In this document: positions 37,922-51,874 of the stretch, piece after piece
Position numbering within the stretch: the first letter of the stretch is position 1
Layout of the letters: each line of letters opens with the position of its first letter
DNA from: Chamaea fasciata
Lineage: Eukaryota > Chordata > Aves > Passeriformes > Sylviidae
Reading direction: 5' to 3'
Length of the DNA stretch: 64,000 bases
Assembly: GCA_029207755.1 (NCBI GenBank)
Contig: JARCOQ010000240.1
Span: 59,635 to 123,634, forward strand
Position numbers and translations under genes: made by a program
Notes under the pieces: model-generated
Database searches by the model: none
What the model was told of the DNA's origin: nothing
The model's input: the letters and a program-made list of their open reading frames with translations, nothing else

Positions 37922-39257
37922 GGCCCCCCCAGGGACACCTAGTGGACAGCCAGGGAACCCCAGGAACACCCTGTGCACCCCCAGGGACACCCAGGGCACA
38001 CCCAGGGTCACCTAGGGGACAGCCAGGGCACCCCCAGGGACACCTAGAGGACAGCCAGGGCACCCCGGAGACACCTAGGGCACAGCCAGAGCACCCTAGG
38101 GACAGCCAGGGCACCCCCAAAGACACCTAGGGGAAAGGCAGGGCACCCCCAGGGACACCGAGGGGACAGCCAGGGCACCCTAGGGACAGCCAGGGCACCC
38201 CCAGGGACACCTAGGGGACAGCCAGGGCGCCCCCAGGGACACCTAGGGGACAGCCAGGGCACCCCAGGGACAGCGAGGGCACCCCCAGGGACACGTAGGG
38301 GACAGGCAGGGCACCTCCAGGGATACTAGAGGACAGCCAAGGCTCCCCAGGGCACCCCAGGGACACCCAGGGCACCCAAGGGACACCTAGGGGACAGCCA
38401 GGGAACCCACAGGGCACCCCAGGGACGCCCAGGGCACCCCCAGGGACACCTAGGAGACAGCCAGGGCCCCCCCAGGGACACCGAGGGGACAGCCAGAGCA
38501 CCCCAGGGACACCCAGGGCGCCCCCAGGGACACCAAGGGGACCTCCAGGGACACCCAGGGCACCCCCAGGGACACCTACGGGACAGCCAGGGAACCCCAG
38601 GGACACCCTGGGCACCCCCAGGGATACCCAGGGCACCCCCAGGGACACATAGGGGACAGCCAGGGCCCCCCCAGGGACACCTAGGGGACAGCCAGGGCTC
38701 CCCAGAGACACCCAGGGCACACCCAGGGACACCTAGGGGACAGCCGGGGAACCCCCAGGGACATAGGGGACAGCCAAGGCACTCCAGGGACAGCCAGGCC
38801 ACCCCCAGGGACAGCGAGGGCACAGCCAGGGCACCCTATGGACAGCCAGGGCACTCCCAGGGACACCTAGGGGACAGCTAGGGGCACCCCCAGGGACAGC
38901 CGGGGCACCCCCAGGGACACCTAGGGGACAGCCAGGGCACCCCAGGGACACCCTGTGCACCCCCAGGGACACCCAGGGCACCCCCAGGGCACCCCAGAGA
39001 CAGCCAGGGCACCCCCAGGGACACCTAGGGGACAGCCAGGGACCCCGAGGGACACCTTGGGGACAGCCAGGGAACCCCAGGGACACCCTGTGCACCTCCA
39101 GGGACACCCAGGGCACCCCCAGGGACACCTATGGGACAGCCAGGGAACCCCAGGGACACCCTGGGCACCCCCAGGGATACCCAGGGCACCCCCAGGGACA
39201 CCTAGGGGACAGCCAGGGCGCCCCAGAGACACCCAGGGCACACCCAGGGACACCTAA

Positions 39258-40985
39258 GGGACAGCCAGGGCACCCTAGGGACAGCCAGGGCACCCCCAGA
39301 GACACCGAGGGCACAGCCAGGGCACCCCCTAGGGACTCCTAGGGCACCCCCAGGGACACCTAGGGGACAGCCAGGGCACCCTAGGGACAGCCAGGGCACC
39401 CCCAGGGACACCTAGGGGACAGCCAGGGCGCCCCCAGGGACACCTAGGGGACAGCCAGGGCACCCCAGGGACAGCGAGGGCACCGCCAGGGACACGTAGG
39501 GGTCAGGCAGGGCACCTCCAGGGATACAAGGGGACAGCCAAGGCTCCCCAGAGCACCCCAGGGACACCCAGGGCACCCCAGGGACACCTAGGGGACAGCC
39601 AGGGCACTCCAGGGACAGCCAGGGCACCCCCAGAGACACGGAGGGCACAGCCAGGGCACCCCCAGGGACACCTAGAGGACAGGCAGGGCACCCCCAGGGA
39701 CACCTAGGGGACAGTCAGGGCACCCCAGGGACACCCAGGGCACCCCCAGGGACACCTAGGGGACAGCCTGGGCACCCCCAGGGACACCTAGGGGACAGCC
39801 AGGGCACTCCAGGGACAGCCAGGGCACCCTCAGGGACACGTAGGGGACAGCCAGGGAACCCCAGAGACAGCCAGGGCCCCCCCAGGGACACCTAGGGGAC
39901 AGTCAGGGCACCCCAGGGACACCCAGGGCACCCCCAGGGACACCTAGGGGACAGCCAGGGCCCTCCCAGGGACACCTAGGGGACAGCCATGGCTCCCCCA
40001 GGGACAGCCAGAGCAGCCCCAGGGACACCTGGGGACAGCAAGGGCCCCCCCAGGGACACCTATGGGACAGCCAGGGACACCTAAGGCACAGCCAGGGCAC
40101 CCTAGGGACAGCAAGGGCACCCCCAGAGACACCGAGGGCACAGCCAGGGCACCCTAGGGACACCCAGGGCACCCCCTAGGACACTTAGGTGACAGGCAGG
40201 GCACCCCCAGGGACACCGAGGGGACAGCCAGGGCACCCCCAGGGACACCTAGAGGACACGCAGGGCACCCCAGGGACACCTAGGGGACAGTCAGGGCACC
40301 CCAGGGACACCCAGGGCACCCCCAGGGACACCTAGGGGGCAGCTAGGGCACCCCCAGGGTCAGCCAGGGAACCCCCAGGGACACCTAGGGGACAGCCGGG
40401 GCACCCCCAGGGACACGTAGGGGACAGCCATGGCACTCCTGGGACAGCCAGGGCACCCCCAGGGACACGTAGGGGACAACCAGGGCACCCCAGAGACAGC
40501 CAGGACCCCCCCAGGGACACCTAGGGGACAGGCAGGGCACCCCCAGGGACAGTCAGTACACCCCCAGGGACACCTAGGGGACAGCCAGGGCCCCCCCAGG
40601 GACACCTAAGGGACAGCCAGGGCACCCTAGGGACAGCCAGGGCACCCCCAGAGACACCGAGGGCACAGCCAGGGCACCCTAGGGACAGCCAGGGCACCCC
40701 CTAGGACACTTGGGGGACAGGCAGGGCACCCCCAGGGACACCTAGAGGACAGCCAGGGCACCCCAGGGACACCTAGGGGACAGCCAGGGCACCCTATGGA
40801 CAGCCAGGGCACCCCCAGGGACACCCAGGGCACCCCCAGGGACACCGAGGGGACAGCCGGGGCACCCCCAGGGACACCTAGGGGACAGCCAGGGCACCCC
40901 AGGGACACCCTGTGCACGCCCAGGGACACCCAGGGCACCCCCAGGGCACCCCAGATACAGCATGGGCACCCCCAGGGACACCTAG
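39258..40985. repeat. 1.73-kb tandem segmental duplication, copy 1
   Basis: This 1728-bp unit is followed at once by a copy at 40986-42678. Shared rare words include CCCTAGGGACTCCTAGGG, GTAGGGGTCAGGCAGGG, GGGATACAAGGGGACAG and GACAGTCAGTACACCC. I saw no difference over the shared part. The copies part near 40951/42679, where copy 1 reads CAGATACAGCATGGGC and copy 2 reads CAGGGACAGCTAGGGC. Confidence 0.85.
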
Positions 40986-42678
40986 GGGACAGCCAGGGCA
41001 CCCTAGGGACAGCCAGGGCACCCCCAGAGACACCGAGGGCACAGCCAGGGCACCCCCTAGGGACTCCTAGGGCACCCCCAGGGACACCTAGGGGACAGCC
41101 AGGGCACCCTAGGGACAGCCAGGGCACCCCCAGGGACACCTAGGGGACAGCCAGGGCGCCCCCAGGGACACCTAGGGGACAGCCAGGGCACCCCAGGGAC
41201 AGCGAGGGCACCGCCAGGGACACGTAGGGGTCAGGCAGGGCACCTCCAGGGATACAAGGGGACAGCCAAGGCTCCCCAGAGCACCCCAGGGACACCCAGG
41301 GCACCCCAGGGACACCTAGGGGACAGCCAGGGCACTCCAGGGACAGCCAGGGCACCCCCAGAGACACGGAGGGCACAGCCAGGGCACCCCCAGGGACACC
41401 TAGAGGACAGGCAGGGCACCCCCAGGGACACCTAGGGGACAGTCAGGGCACCCCAGGGACACCCAGGGCACCCCCAGGGACACCTAGGGGACAGCCTGGG
41501 CACCCCCAGGGACACCTAGGGGACAGCCAGGGCACTCCAGGGACAGCCAGGGCACCCTCAGGGACACGTAGGGGACAGCCAGGGAACCCCAGAGACAGCC
41601 AGGGCCCCCCCAGGGACACCTAGGGGACAGTCAGGGCACCCCAGGGACACCCAGGGCACCCCCAGGGACACCTAGGGGACAGCCAGGGCCCTCCCAGGGA
41701 CACCTAGGGGACAGCCATGGCTCCCCCAGGGACAGCCAGAGCAGCCCCAGGGACACCTGGGGACAGCAAGGGCCCCCCCAGGGACACCTATGGGACAGCC
41801 AGGGACACCTAAGGCACAGCCAGGGCACCCTAGGGACAGCAAGGGCACCCCCAGAGACACCGAGGGCACAGCCAGGGCACCCTAGGGACACCCAGGGCAC
41901 CCCCTAGGACACTTAGGTGACAGGCAGGGCACCCCCAGGGACACCGAGGGGACAGCCAGGGCACCCCCAGGGACACCTAGAGGACACGCAGGGCACCCCA
42001 GGGACACCTAGGGGACAGTCAGGGCACCCCAGGGACACCCAGGGCACCCCCAGGGACACCTAGGGGGCAGCTAGGGCACCCCCAGGGTCAGCCAGGGAAC
42101 CCCCAGGGACACCTAGGGGACAGCCGGGGCACCCCCAGGGACACGTAGGGGACAGCCATGGCACTCCTGGGACAGCCAGGGCACCCCCAGGGACACGTAG
42201 GGGACAACCAGGGCACCCCAGAGACAGCCAGGACCCCCCCAGGGACACCTAGGGGACAGGCAGGGCACCCCCAGGGACAGTCAGTACACCCCCAGGGACA
42301 CCTAGGGGACAGCCAGGGCCCCCCCAGGGACACCTAAGGGACAGCCAGGGCACCCTAGGGACAGCCAGGGCACCCCCAGAGACACCGAGGGCACAGCCAG
42401 GGCACCCTAGGGACAGCCAGGGCACCCCCTAGGACACTTGGGGGACAGGCAGGGCACCCCCAGGGACACCTAGAGGACAGCCAGGGCACCCCAGGGACAC
42501 CTAGGGGACAGCCAGGGCACCCTATGGACAGCCAGGGCACCCCCAGGGACACCCAGGGCACCCCCAGGGACACCGAGGGGACAGCCGGGGCACCCCCAGG
42601 GACACCTAGGGGACAGCCAGGGCACCCCAGGGACACCCTGTGCACGCCCAGGGACACCCAGGGCACCCCCAGGGCACC
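40986..42678. repeat. 1.73-kb tandem segmental duplication, copy 2
   Basis: This is the partner of 39258-40985 and appears identical over about 1.69 kb. It leads directly into a smaller repeat in which about 170 bp at 42619-42790 recurs at 43091-43261 (offset 471 bp, marked by CAGGGTCTCCTCAGGG). Confidence 0.85.
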
Positions 42679-45394
42679 CCAGGGACAGCTAGGGCACCCC
42701 CAGGGACACCTAGGAGACAGCCAGGGTCTCCTCAGGGACACCTAGGGGACAGTCAGGGCACCCCAGGGACACCTAGGGCACCCCCAGGGACACGTAGGGG
42801 ACAGCCAGGGAACCCCAGAGACAGCCAGGACCCCCCCAGGGACACCTAGGGGACAGGCAGGGCACCCCCAGGGACAGCCATGGCTCCCCCAGAGACAGCC
42901 AGGGCTCCCCAGAGACACCCAGGGCACACCCAGGGACACCTAAGGGACAGCCAGGGCACCCTAGGGACAGCCAGGGTACCCCCTAGGACACTTATGGGAC
43001 AGACAGGGCACCCCCAGGGACACTCAGGGCACCCCCAGGGACACCTAGGGGACAGCCGGGGCACCCCCAGGGACACCTAGGGGACAGCCAGGGCACCCCA
43101 GAGACACCCTGTGCACGCCCAGGGACACCCAGGGCACCCCCAGGGCACCCCAGGGACAGCCAGGGCACCCCCAGGGACACCTAGGAGACAGCCAGGGTCT
43201 CCTCAGGGACACCTAGGGGACAGTCAGGGCACCCCAGGGACACCTAGGGCACCCCCAGGGACACCTAGGGGACAGCCAGGGCACCCCAGAGACACCCTGT
43301 GCACCCCCAGGGACACACAGGGCACACCCAGCGACACCTAGGGCACAGCCAGGGCACCCTAGGGACAGCCAGGGCACCCCCAAGGACACCTAGGGGACAG
43401 GCAGGGCACCCCCAGGCACACCGAGGGGACAGCCATGGCTCCCCCAGGGACAGCCAGAGCATCCCCAGGGACACCTAGGGGACAGCCAGGGCCACCCCAT
43501 GGACACCTAGGGGACAGTCAGGGCACCCCAGGGACACCCAGGGTACCCCCAGGGACACGTAGGGGACAGCCAGGGCACCCCCAGGGACACCTAGGGGACA
43601 GCCAGGGAACCCCAGAGACAGCCAGGACCCCCCCAGGGACACCTAGGGGACAGGCAGGGCACCCCCAGGGACAGCCATGGCTCCCCCAGGGACAGCCAGG
43701 GCCCCACCAGGGACACCTAGGGGACAGCCAGGGCTCCCCAGAGACACCCAGGGCACACCCAGGGACACCTAAGGGACAGCCAGGGCACCCTAGGGACAGC
43801 CAGGGTACCCCCTAGGACACTTAGGGGACAGCCAGGGCACCCCCAGGGACACTCAGGGCACCCCCAGGGACACCTGAGGGAGAGCCGGGGCACCCCCAGG
43901 GACGCCTAGGGGACAGCCAGGGCACCCTAGGGACACCCTGTGCACCCCCAGGGACACCCAGGGCACACCCAGCGACACCTAGGGCACAGCCAGGGCACCC
44001 TAGGGACAGCCAGGGCACCCCCAAGGACACCTAGGGGACAGGCAGGGCACCCCCAGGCACACCGAGGGGACAGCCAGGGCACCCTAGGGACAGCCAGGGC
44101 AACCCCAGGGACACCCAGGGCACCCCCAGGGACGCCTCGGGGACAGCCTGGGCACCCCCAGGGACACCAAGGGGACAGCCATGGCTCCCCCAGGGACAGC
44201 CAGAGCACCCCCAGGGACACCTAGGGGACAGCCAGGGCCACACCATGGAAACATAGGGGACAGCCAGGGCACCCCAGGGCACCCCAGGGACACCCAGGGC
44301 ACCCCAGGGACACGTAGGGGACAGCCAGGGCACCCACAGGGACAGCCAGGGCACCCCCAGGGACACCTAGGAGACAGCCAGGGCCCCCCCAGGGAGAGCT
44401 AGCGGACAGCCAGGGCACCCCAGGGACACCGAGGGCACCCCCAGGGACGCCTAGGGGACCTCCAGGGCACCCCCAGGGACAAGTACGGGACAGCCAGGGA
44501 TCCCCAGGCACACCCTGTGCACCCCCAGGGACAGCCAGGGCACCCCCAGGGACACCCTGTGCACCCCCAGGGACACGCAGGGCACCCCCAGGGACACCTA
44601 GGGGACAGCCAGGGCTCCCCAGAGACACCCAGGGCACACCCAGGGACACCTAGGGGACAGCCTGGGCACCCCCAGGGACAGCCAAGGCATCCCCAGGGAC
44701 ACCTAGGGGACAGCCGGGGCACCCCCAGGGACACCTAGGGGACAGCCAGGGCACTCCAGGGACAGTCAGGCCACCCCCAGGGACAGCGAGGGCACAGCCA
44801 GGGCACCCCCAGGGACACCTAGGAGACAGCCAGGGTCTCCTCAGGGACACCTAGGGGACAGTCAGGGCACCCCAGGGACACCTAGGGCACCCCCAGGGAC
44901 ACGTAGGGGACAGCCAGGGAACCCCAGAGACAGCCAGGACCCCCCCCAGAGACACCTAGGGGACAGGCAGGGCACCCCCAGGGACAGCCATGGCTCCCCC
45001 AGAGACAGCCAGGGCTCCCCAGAGACACCCAGGGCACACCCAGGGACACCTAAGGGACAGCCAGGGCACCCTAGGGACAGCCAGGCTACCCCCTAGGACA
45101 CTTAGGGGACAGACAGGGCACCCCCAGGGACAATCAGGGCACCCCTAGGGACACCTAGGGGACAGCCGGGGCACCCCCAGGGACACCTAGGGGACAGCCA
45201 GGGCACCCCAGAGACACCCTGTGCACCCCCAGGGACACACAGGGCACACCCAGCGACACCTAGGGCACAGCCAGGGCACCCTAGGGACAGCCAGGGCACC
45301 CCCAAGGACACCTAGGGGACAGCCATGGCTCCCCCAGGGACAGCCAGAGCACCCCCAGGGACACCTAGGGGACAGCCAGGGCCACCCCATGGAC

Positions 45395-46217
45395 ACCTAG
45401 GGGACAGCCAGGGCACCCCAGGGACAGCCAGGCCACCCCCAGGGACAGCGAGGGCACAGCCAGGGCACCCCCAGGGACAGCCAGGGCACCCCCTAGGACA
45501 CTTAGGGGACAGGCAGGGCACCCCCAGGGACACCTAGAAGACAGCCAAGGCACCCCAGGGACACCCAGGGGACAGCCAGGGCACCCTATGGACAGCCAGG
45601 GCACTCCCAGGGACACCTAGGGGACAGCCAGGGGCACCCCCAGGGACACCCAGGGCACCCCCAGGGACACCTAGGGGACAGCCGGGGCACCCCCAGGGAC
45701 ACCTAGGGGACAGCCAGTGCACCCCTGGGACACCCTGTGCACCCCCAGGGGCACCCAGGGCACCCCCAGGGCACCCCAGAGACAGCCAGGGCACCCCCAG
45801 GGACACCTAGGGGACAGCCAGGGCCCCCCCAGGGACGCCTTGGAGACAGCCAGGGAACCCCAGGGACACACTGTGCACCCCCAGGAACACCCAGGTTACC
45901 CCCAGGGACACCTAGGGGACAGGCAGGGAACCCCAGGGACACCCTGTGCACCCCCAGGGACACCCAGGGCACACCCAGGGACACCTAGGGCACAGCCAGG
46001 GCACCCTAGGGACAGCCAGGGCACTCCCAAGGACACCTAGGGGACAAGCAGGGCACACGCAGGGACACCTAGGGGACAGCCAGGGCAGCCTAGGGCAGCG
46101 AGAGCACACCCAGGGACACCTAAGGGACAGGCAGGGCACCCCAGGGCACCCCAGGGACACCCAGGGCACCCCAGGGACACGTAGGGACAGCCAGGGCACC
46201 CACAGGGACACCCAGGG
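45395..46217. repeat. 1.46-kb higher-order family, member 1
   Basis: This block matches 46851-47673 at offset 1456 and, in part, 50461-51230. Diagnostic words are CACCCTATGGACAGCC, GTGCACCCCTGGGACACC, ACGCCTTGGAGACAGCC and GGCAGCCTAGGGCAGCGAG. Copies differ by substitutions (GGGGCACCC against GGGGCGCCC, GTGCACCCCTGG against GTGCAACCCTGG), so this family is older than the 1.73-kb and 6.8-kb pairs. Confidence 0.65.
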
Positions 46218-46850
46218 CAACCCCAGGGTCACCCAGGGCACCCCCAGGGACACCTAGGGGATAGCCTGGGCACCCCCAGGGACACCAAGGGGACAGCCAT
46301 GGCTCCCCCAGGGACAGCCAGAGCACCCCCAGGGACACCTAGGGGACAGCCAGGGCCACCCCATGGACATTTAGGGGACAGCCAGGGCACCCCAGGGCAC
46401 CCCAGGGACACCCAGGGCACCCCAGGGACACGTAGGGGACAGCCAGGGCACCCCCAGGGACAGCAAGGGCACCCCCAGGGACACCTAGGAGACAGCCAGG
46501 GCCCCCCCACGGACAGCTAGGGGACAGCCAGGGCACCCCAGGGACACCCAGGGCACCCCCAGGGACGTCTAGGGGACCTACAGGGCACCCCCAGGGACAA
46601 GTACGGGACAGTCAGGGAACCCCAGGGACACCCTGTGCACCCCCAGGGACAGCCAGGGCACCCCCAGGGACACCCTGTGCACCCCCAGGGACACCCAGGG
46701 CACCCCCAGGGACACCTAGGGGACAGCCAGGGCTCCCCAGAGACACCCAGGGCACACCCAGGGACACCTAGGGGACAGCCTGGGCACCCCCAGGGACAGC
46801 CAGGGCATCCCCAGGGACACCTAGGGGACAGCCGGGGCACCCCCAGGGAC

Positions 46851-47673
46851 ACCTAGGGGACAGCCAGGGCACTCCAGGGACAGCCAGGCAACCCCCAGGG
46901 ACAGCGAGGGCACAGCCAGGGCACCCCCAGGGACAGCCAGGGCACCCCCTAGGACACTTAGGGGACAGGCAGGGCACCCCCAGGGACACCTAGAGGACAG
47001 CCAGGGCACCCCAGGGACACCCAGGGGACAGCCAGGGCACCCTATGGACAGCCAGGGCACTCCCAGGGACACCTAGGGGACAGCCAGGGGCACCCCCAGG
47101 GACACCCAGGGCACCCCCAGGGACACCTAGGGGACAGCCGGGGCACCCCCAGGGACACCTAGGGGACAGCCAGTGCAACCCTGGGACACCCTGTGCACCC
47201 CCAGGGGCGCCCAGGGCACCCCCAGGGCACCCCAGAGACAGCCAGGCCACCCCCAGGGACACCTAGGGGACAGCCAGGGCCCCCCCAGGGACGCCTTGGA
47301 GACAGCCAGGGAACCCCAGGGACACACTGTTCACCCCCAGGAACACCCAGGGCACCCCCAGGGACACCTAGGGGACAGCCAGGGAACCCCAGGGACACCC
47401 TGTGCACCCCCAGGGACAACCAGGGCACACCCAGGGACACCTAGGGCACAGCCAGGGCACCCTAGGGACAGGCAGGGCACCCCCAAGGACACCTAGGGGA
47501 CAAGCAGGGCACACGCAGGGACACCTGGGGGACAGCCAGGGCAGCCTAGGGCAGCGAGGGCACCCCCAGGGACACCTCAGGGACAGGCAGGGCACCCCAG
47601 GGCACCCCAGGGACACCCAGGGCACCCCAGGGACACGTAGGGACAGCCAGGGCACCCACAGGGACACCCAGGG
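46851..47673. repeat. 1.46-kb higher-order family, member 2
   Basis: This is the partner of 45395-46217, with the same order of variant words. It ends at CACCCACAGGGACACCCAGG, where the two members take different continuations. Confidence 0.65.
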
Positions 47674-48289
47674 CACATCCAGGGACACGTAGGGGACAGG
47701 CAGGGCACCCCAAAGACACCTAGAGGACAGACAGGGCGTCCCCAGGGACACCTAGGGGACAGCCAGGGCACCCCAGGGACAGCGAGGGCACCCCCAGGGA
47801 CACGTAGAGGACAGGCAGGGCACCCCCAGGGACACCTAGGGGACAGCCAGGGCACCCCAGGGCACCCCAGGAACACCCAGGGCACCCCAGGGACACGTAG
47901 GGGACAGCCAGGGCAACCCCATGGACACCTAGGAGACAGCCAGGGCCCCCCCAGGGACACCTAGGGGACAGCCAGGGCACCCCCAGGGACACCTAGGAGA
48001 CATCCATGGCCCCCCCAGGGAAGCCTAGGGCACCTCCAGGGCACCCCCAGGGACACCTACGGGACAGCCAGGGAACCCCAGGGACACCCTGTGCACCCCC
48101 AGGGACAGCCAGGGCACCCCCAGGGACACCTAGGGGACAGCCAGGGCCCCCCCAGGGACACCTAGGGGACAGCCAGGGAACCCCAGGGACACCCTGTGCA
48201 CCCCCAGGGACACCTAAGGGACAGCAAGGGCACCCTAGGGACAGCCAGGGTACCCCCTAGGACACATAGGGGACAGCCAGGGCACCCCC

Positions 48290-48690
48290 AGGGACACTCA
48301 GGGCACCCCCAGGGACACCTAGGGGACAGCCGGGGCACCCCAGGGCACACCCAGCGACACCTAGGGCACAGCCAGGGCACCCTAGGGACAGCCAGGGCAC
48401 CCCCAGGGACACCTAGGGGACAGCCTGGGCACCCCCAGGGACACCAAGGGGACAGCCATGGCTCCCCCAGGGACAGCCAGAGCACCCCCAGGGACACCTA
48501 GGGGACAGCCAGGGCCCCCCCATGGACACCTAGGGGACAGCCAGGGCACCCCAGGGCACCCCAGGGACACCCAGGGCACCCCAGGGACACGTAGGGGACA
48601 GCCAGAGCACCCACAGGGACAGCCAGGGCACCCCCAGGGACACCTAGGAGACAGCCAGGGCCCCCCCAGGGACACCTAAGGGACAGCCAG
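48290..48690. repeat. Block repeated at 1194-bp offset
   Basis: This block of about 400 bp recurs at 49484-49884, including GCCATGGCTCCC, GGCCCCCCCATGGACACC and CAGAGCACCCACAGGG in the same order. Copy 2 has an extra unit (GGGATACCCAGGGC) near 49578. Confidence 0.6.
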
Positions 48691-50460
48691 GGAACCCCAG
48701 GGACACCCTGTGCACCCCCAGGGACACCCAGGGCACCCCCAAGGACACCTAGGGGACAGGCAGGGCACCCCAGAGACACCCAGGGCACACCCAGGGACAC
48801 CTAAGGGACAGCCAGGGCACCCTAGGGACAGCCAGGGCACCCCCAGGGCCACCGAGGGGACAGCCAGGGCACCCCCAGGGACACCTAGAGGACAGGCAGG
48901 GCACCCCAGGGACACCTAGGGGACAGCCGGGGCACCCCCAGGGACACCCAGGGCACCCCCAGGGACACCTAGGGGACCTCCAGGGCACCCCAGGGACACT
49001 TAGGGAACAGCCTGGGCACCACCAGGGACAGCCAGGGCACCCCCAGGGACACCTAGGGGACAACCGGGGCCTCCCCAGGGACACCCAGGGCACCCCCAGG
49101 GACACCTAGGGGACCTCCAGGGCACCCCAGGGACACCCTGTGCACCTCCAGGGACACCCAGGGCACCCCCAGGGCGCCCCAGAGACAGCCAGGGCACCCC
49201 CAGGGACACCTAGGGGACAGCCAGGGAACCCCAGAGACAGCCAGGACCCTCCCAGGGACAGCTAGGGGACAGGCAGGGCACCCCCAGGGACAGCCATTGC
49301 TCCCCCAGGGACAGCCAGGGCCCCCCCATGGACACCTAGGAAACAGCCAGGGCTCCCCAGAGACACGCAGGGCACACCCAGGGACACCTAAGGGACAGCA
49401 AGGACACCCTAGGGACAGCCAGGGTACCCCCTAGGACACATAGGGGACAGCCAGGGCACCCCCAGGGACACTCAGGGCACCCCCAGGGACACCTAGGGGA
49501 CAGCCGGGGCACCCCAGGGCACACCCAGCGACACCTAGGCACAGCCAGGGCACCCTAGGGACAGCCAGGGCACCCCCAGGGATACCCAGGGCACCCCCAG
49601 GGACACCTAGGGGACAGCCTGGGCACCCCCAGGGACACCAAGGGGACAGCCATGGCTCCCCCAGGGACAGCCAGAGCACCCCCAGGGACACCTAGGGGAC
49701 AGCCAGGGCCCCCCCATGGACACCTAGGGGACAGCCAGGGCACCCCAGGGCACCCCAGGGACACCCAGGGCACCCCAGGGACACGTAGGGGACAGCCAGA
49801 GCACCCACAGGGACAGCCAGGGCACCCCCAGGGACACCTAGGAGACAGCCAGGGCCCCCCCAGGGACACCTAGGTGACAGCCAGGGAAACCCAGGGACAC
49901 CCTTTGCACCCCCAGGGACACCCAGGGCACCCCCAGGGCACCCCAGAGACAGCCAGGGCACCCCCAGGGACACCTAGGGGACAGCCAGGGCAGCCCTGGG
50001 ACACCTACGGGACAGCCAGGGCACCCCAGGGACACCCAGGGCACCCCCAGGGACACCAAGGGGACAGCCAGGGCACCCCCAGGGACACCAAGGGGACAGC
50101 CATGGCTCCCCCAGGGACAGCCAGAGCACCCCCAGGGACACCTAGGGGACAGCCAGGGCCACCCCATGGACACCTAGGGGACAGCCATGGCACCCCAGGG
50201 CACCCCAGGGACACCCAGGGCACCCCAGGGACACGTAGGGGACAGCCAGGGCCCCCCCAGGGACAGCTAGGGGACAGCCAGGGCACCCCAGGGACACCCA
50301 GGGCACCCCCAGGGACGCCTAGGGGACAGCCAGGGCCCCCCCAGGGACAGCTAGGGGACAGCCAGGGCACCCCAGGGACACCCAGGGCACCCCCAGGGAC
50401 AAGTACGGGACAGCCAGGGAACCCCAGGGACACCCTGTGCACCCCCAGGGACAGCCAGGG

Positions 50461-51230
50461 CACCCCCTAGGACACTTAGGGGACAGGCAGGGCACCCCCA
50501 GGGACACCTAGAGGACAGCTAGGGGACCCCAGGGACACCCAGGGGACATCCAGGGCACCCTATGGACAGCCAGGGCACTCCCAGGGACACCTAGGGGACA
50601 GCCAGGGGCACCCCCAGGAACACCCAGGGCACCCCCAGGGACACCTAGGGGACAGCCGGGGCACCCCCAGGGACACCTAGGGGACAGCCAGTGCACCCCT
50701 GGGACACCCTGTGCACCCCCAGGGGCACCCAGGGCACCCCCAGGGCACCCCAGATACAGCATGGGCACCCCCAGAAACACCTAGGGGACAGCCAGGGCCC
50801 CCCCAGGGACGCCTTGGAGACAGCCAGGGAACCCCAGGGACACCCTGTGCACCCCCAGGAACACCCAGGGCACCCCCAGGGACACCTAGGGGACAGCCAG
50901 GGAACCCCAGGGACACCCTGTGCACCCCCAGGGACACCCAGGGCACACCCAGGGACACCTAGGGCACAGCCAGGGCACCCTAGGGACAGGGAGGGCACCC
51001 CCAAGGACACCTAGGGGACAAGCAGGGCACACCCAGGAACACCTAGGGGACAGCCAGGGCAGCCTAGGGACAGCGAGGGCACCCCAGGGACACCTAGGGG
51101 ACAGGCAGTGCACTCCAGGGCACCCCAGGGACAGCCAGGGCACCCCAGGGACACGTAGGGACAGCCAGGGCACCCACAGGGACACCCAGGGCACCCCCAG
51201 GGACATCTGGGGGACAGGCAGGGCACCCCA
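50461..51230. repeat. 1.46-kb higher-order family, member 3
   Basis: This third, more diverged member lies 3518 bp downstream of member 2. It shares CACCCCCTAGGACACTTAGG, CACCCTATGGACAGCC, GTGCACCCCTGGGACACC and ACGCCTTGGAGACAGCC. It carries CAGATACAGCATGGGC, a word also seen at the end of the 1.73-kb unit near 40950, so material has moved between families. Confidence 0.55.
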
Positions 51231-51369
51231 AAGACACCTAGAGGACAGACAGGGGGTCCCCAGGGACACCTAGGGGACAGCCAGGGCACCCCAGGGACAG
51301 CGAGGGCACCCCCAGGGACACCTAGGGGACAGGCAGGGCACCTCAAGGGACAGCCAGGGCACCCCCAGG

Positions 51370-51874
51370 GACACCTAGGGGACCTCCAGGGCACCACAGG
51401 GACACCCTGTGCACCTCCAGGGACACCCCGGGCACCCCCAGGGCACCCCAGAGACAGCCAGGGCACCCCCAGGGACACCTAGGGGACAGCCAGGGCACAC
51501 CCAGGGACACGTAGGGCACAGCCAGGGCACCCTAGGGACAGCCAGGGCACCCCCAGAGACACCAAAAGCACAGCCAGGGCACCCTAGGGACAGCCAGTGC
51601 AACCCCAGGGACACGTAGGCAACAGGCAGGGCATCCCCAGGGACACCTAGAGGACAGCCAAGGCGCCCCCAGGGACACCTAGGGGACAGCCAGGCCCCCC
51701 CCAGGGACACCAGGGCACCCCCAGGACACCACAGGGACCCACAGGGCACCCCCAGGGACACCAAGGGGACAGCCAGGGCACCCCAGGGACACCCAGGGCA
51801 CCCCGAGGGACACCTAAGTGACAGCCAGGGCACCCCAGGGACATCGAGGGACAGCCAGGAACCCCCTGGGACAG
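51370..51874. repeat. Satellite flank co-duplicated with island 3
   Basis: Sequence left of island 3 matches sequence left of island 1 (from about 1079) with shared rare words GGCACCACAGGGACACC, GACACCCCGGGCAC, GACACCAAAAG and CAGGACACCACAGGGACCC. It shows that islands 1 and 3 were copied together with satellite flank. Confidence 0.75.

Larger units (their letters stand above)
13731..51874. repeat. Minisatellite array C (main array)
   Basis: About 38 kb of uninterrupted 10/11-bp sub-unit repeat contains most of the large segmental duplications listed separately. The sub-unit grammar matches arrays A and B. Local blocks are marked by variant words such as GCCACCCCATGGACACC, CCTGTGCACGCCC, CCCAGCGACACCTAGGGC and CCCTTTGCACCCC. 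I looked for and did not find any non-repeat stretch longer than a few tens of bases. No gene, tRNA, rRNA or recognisable transposable element is visible. Confidence 0.95.
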
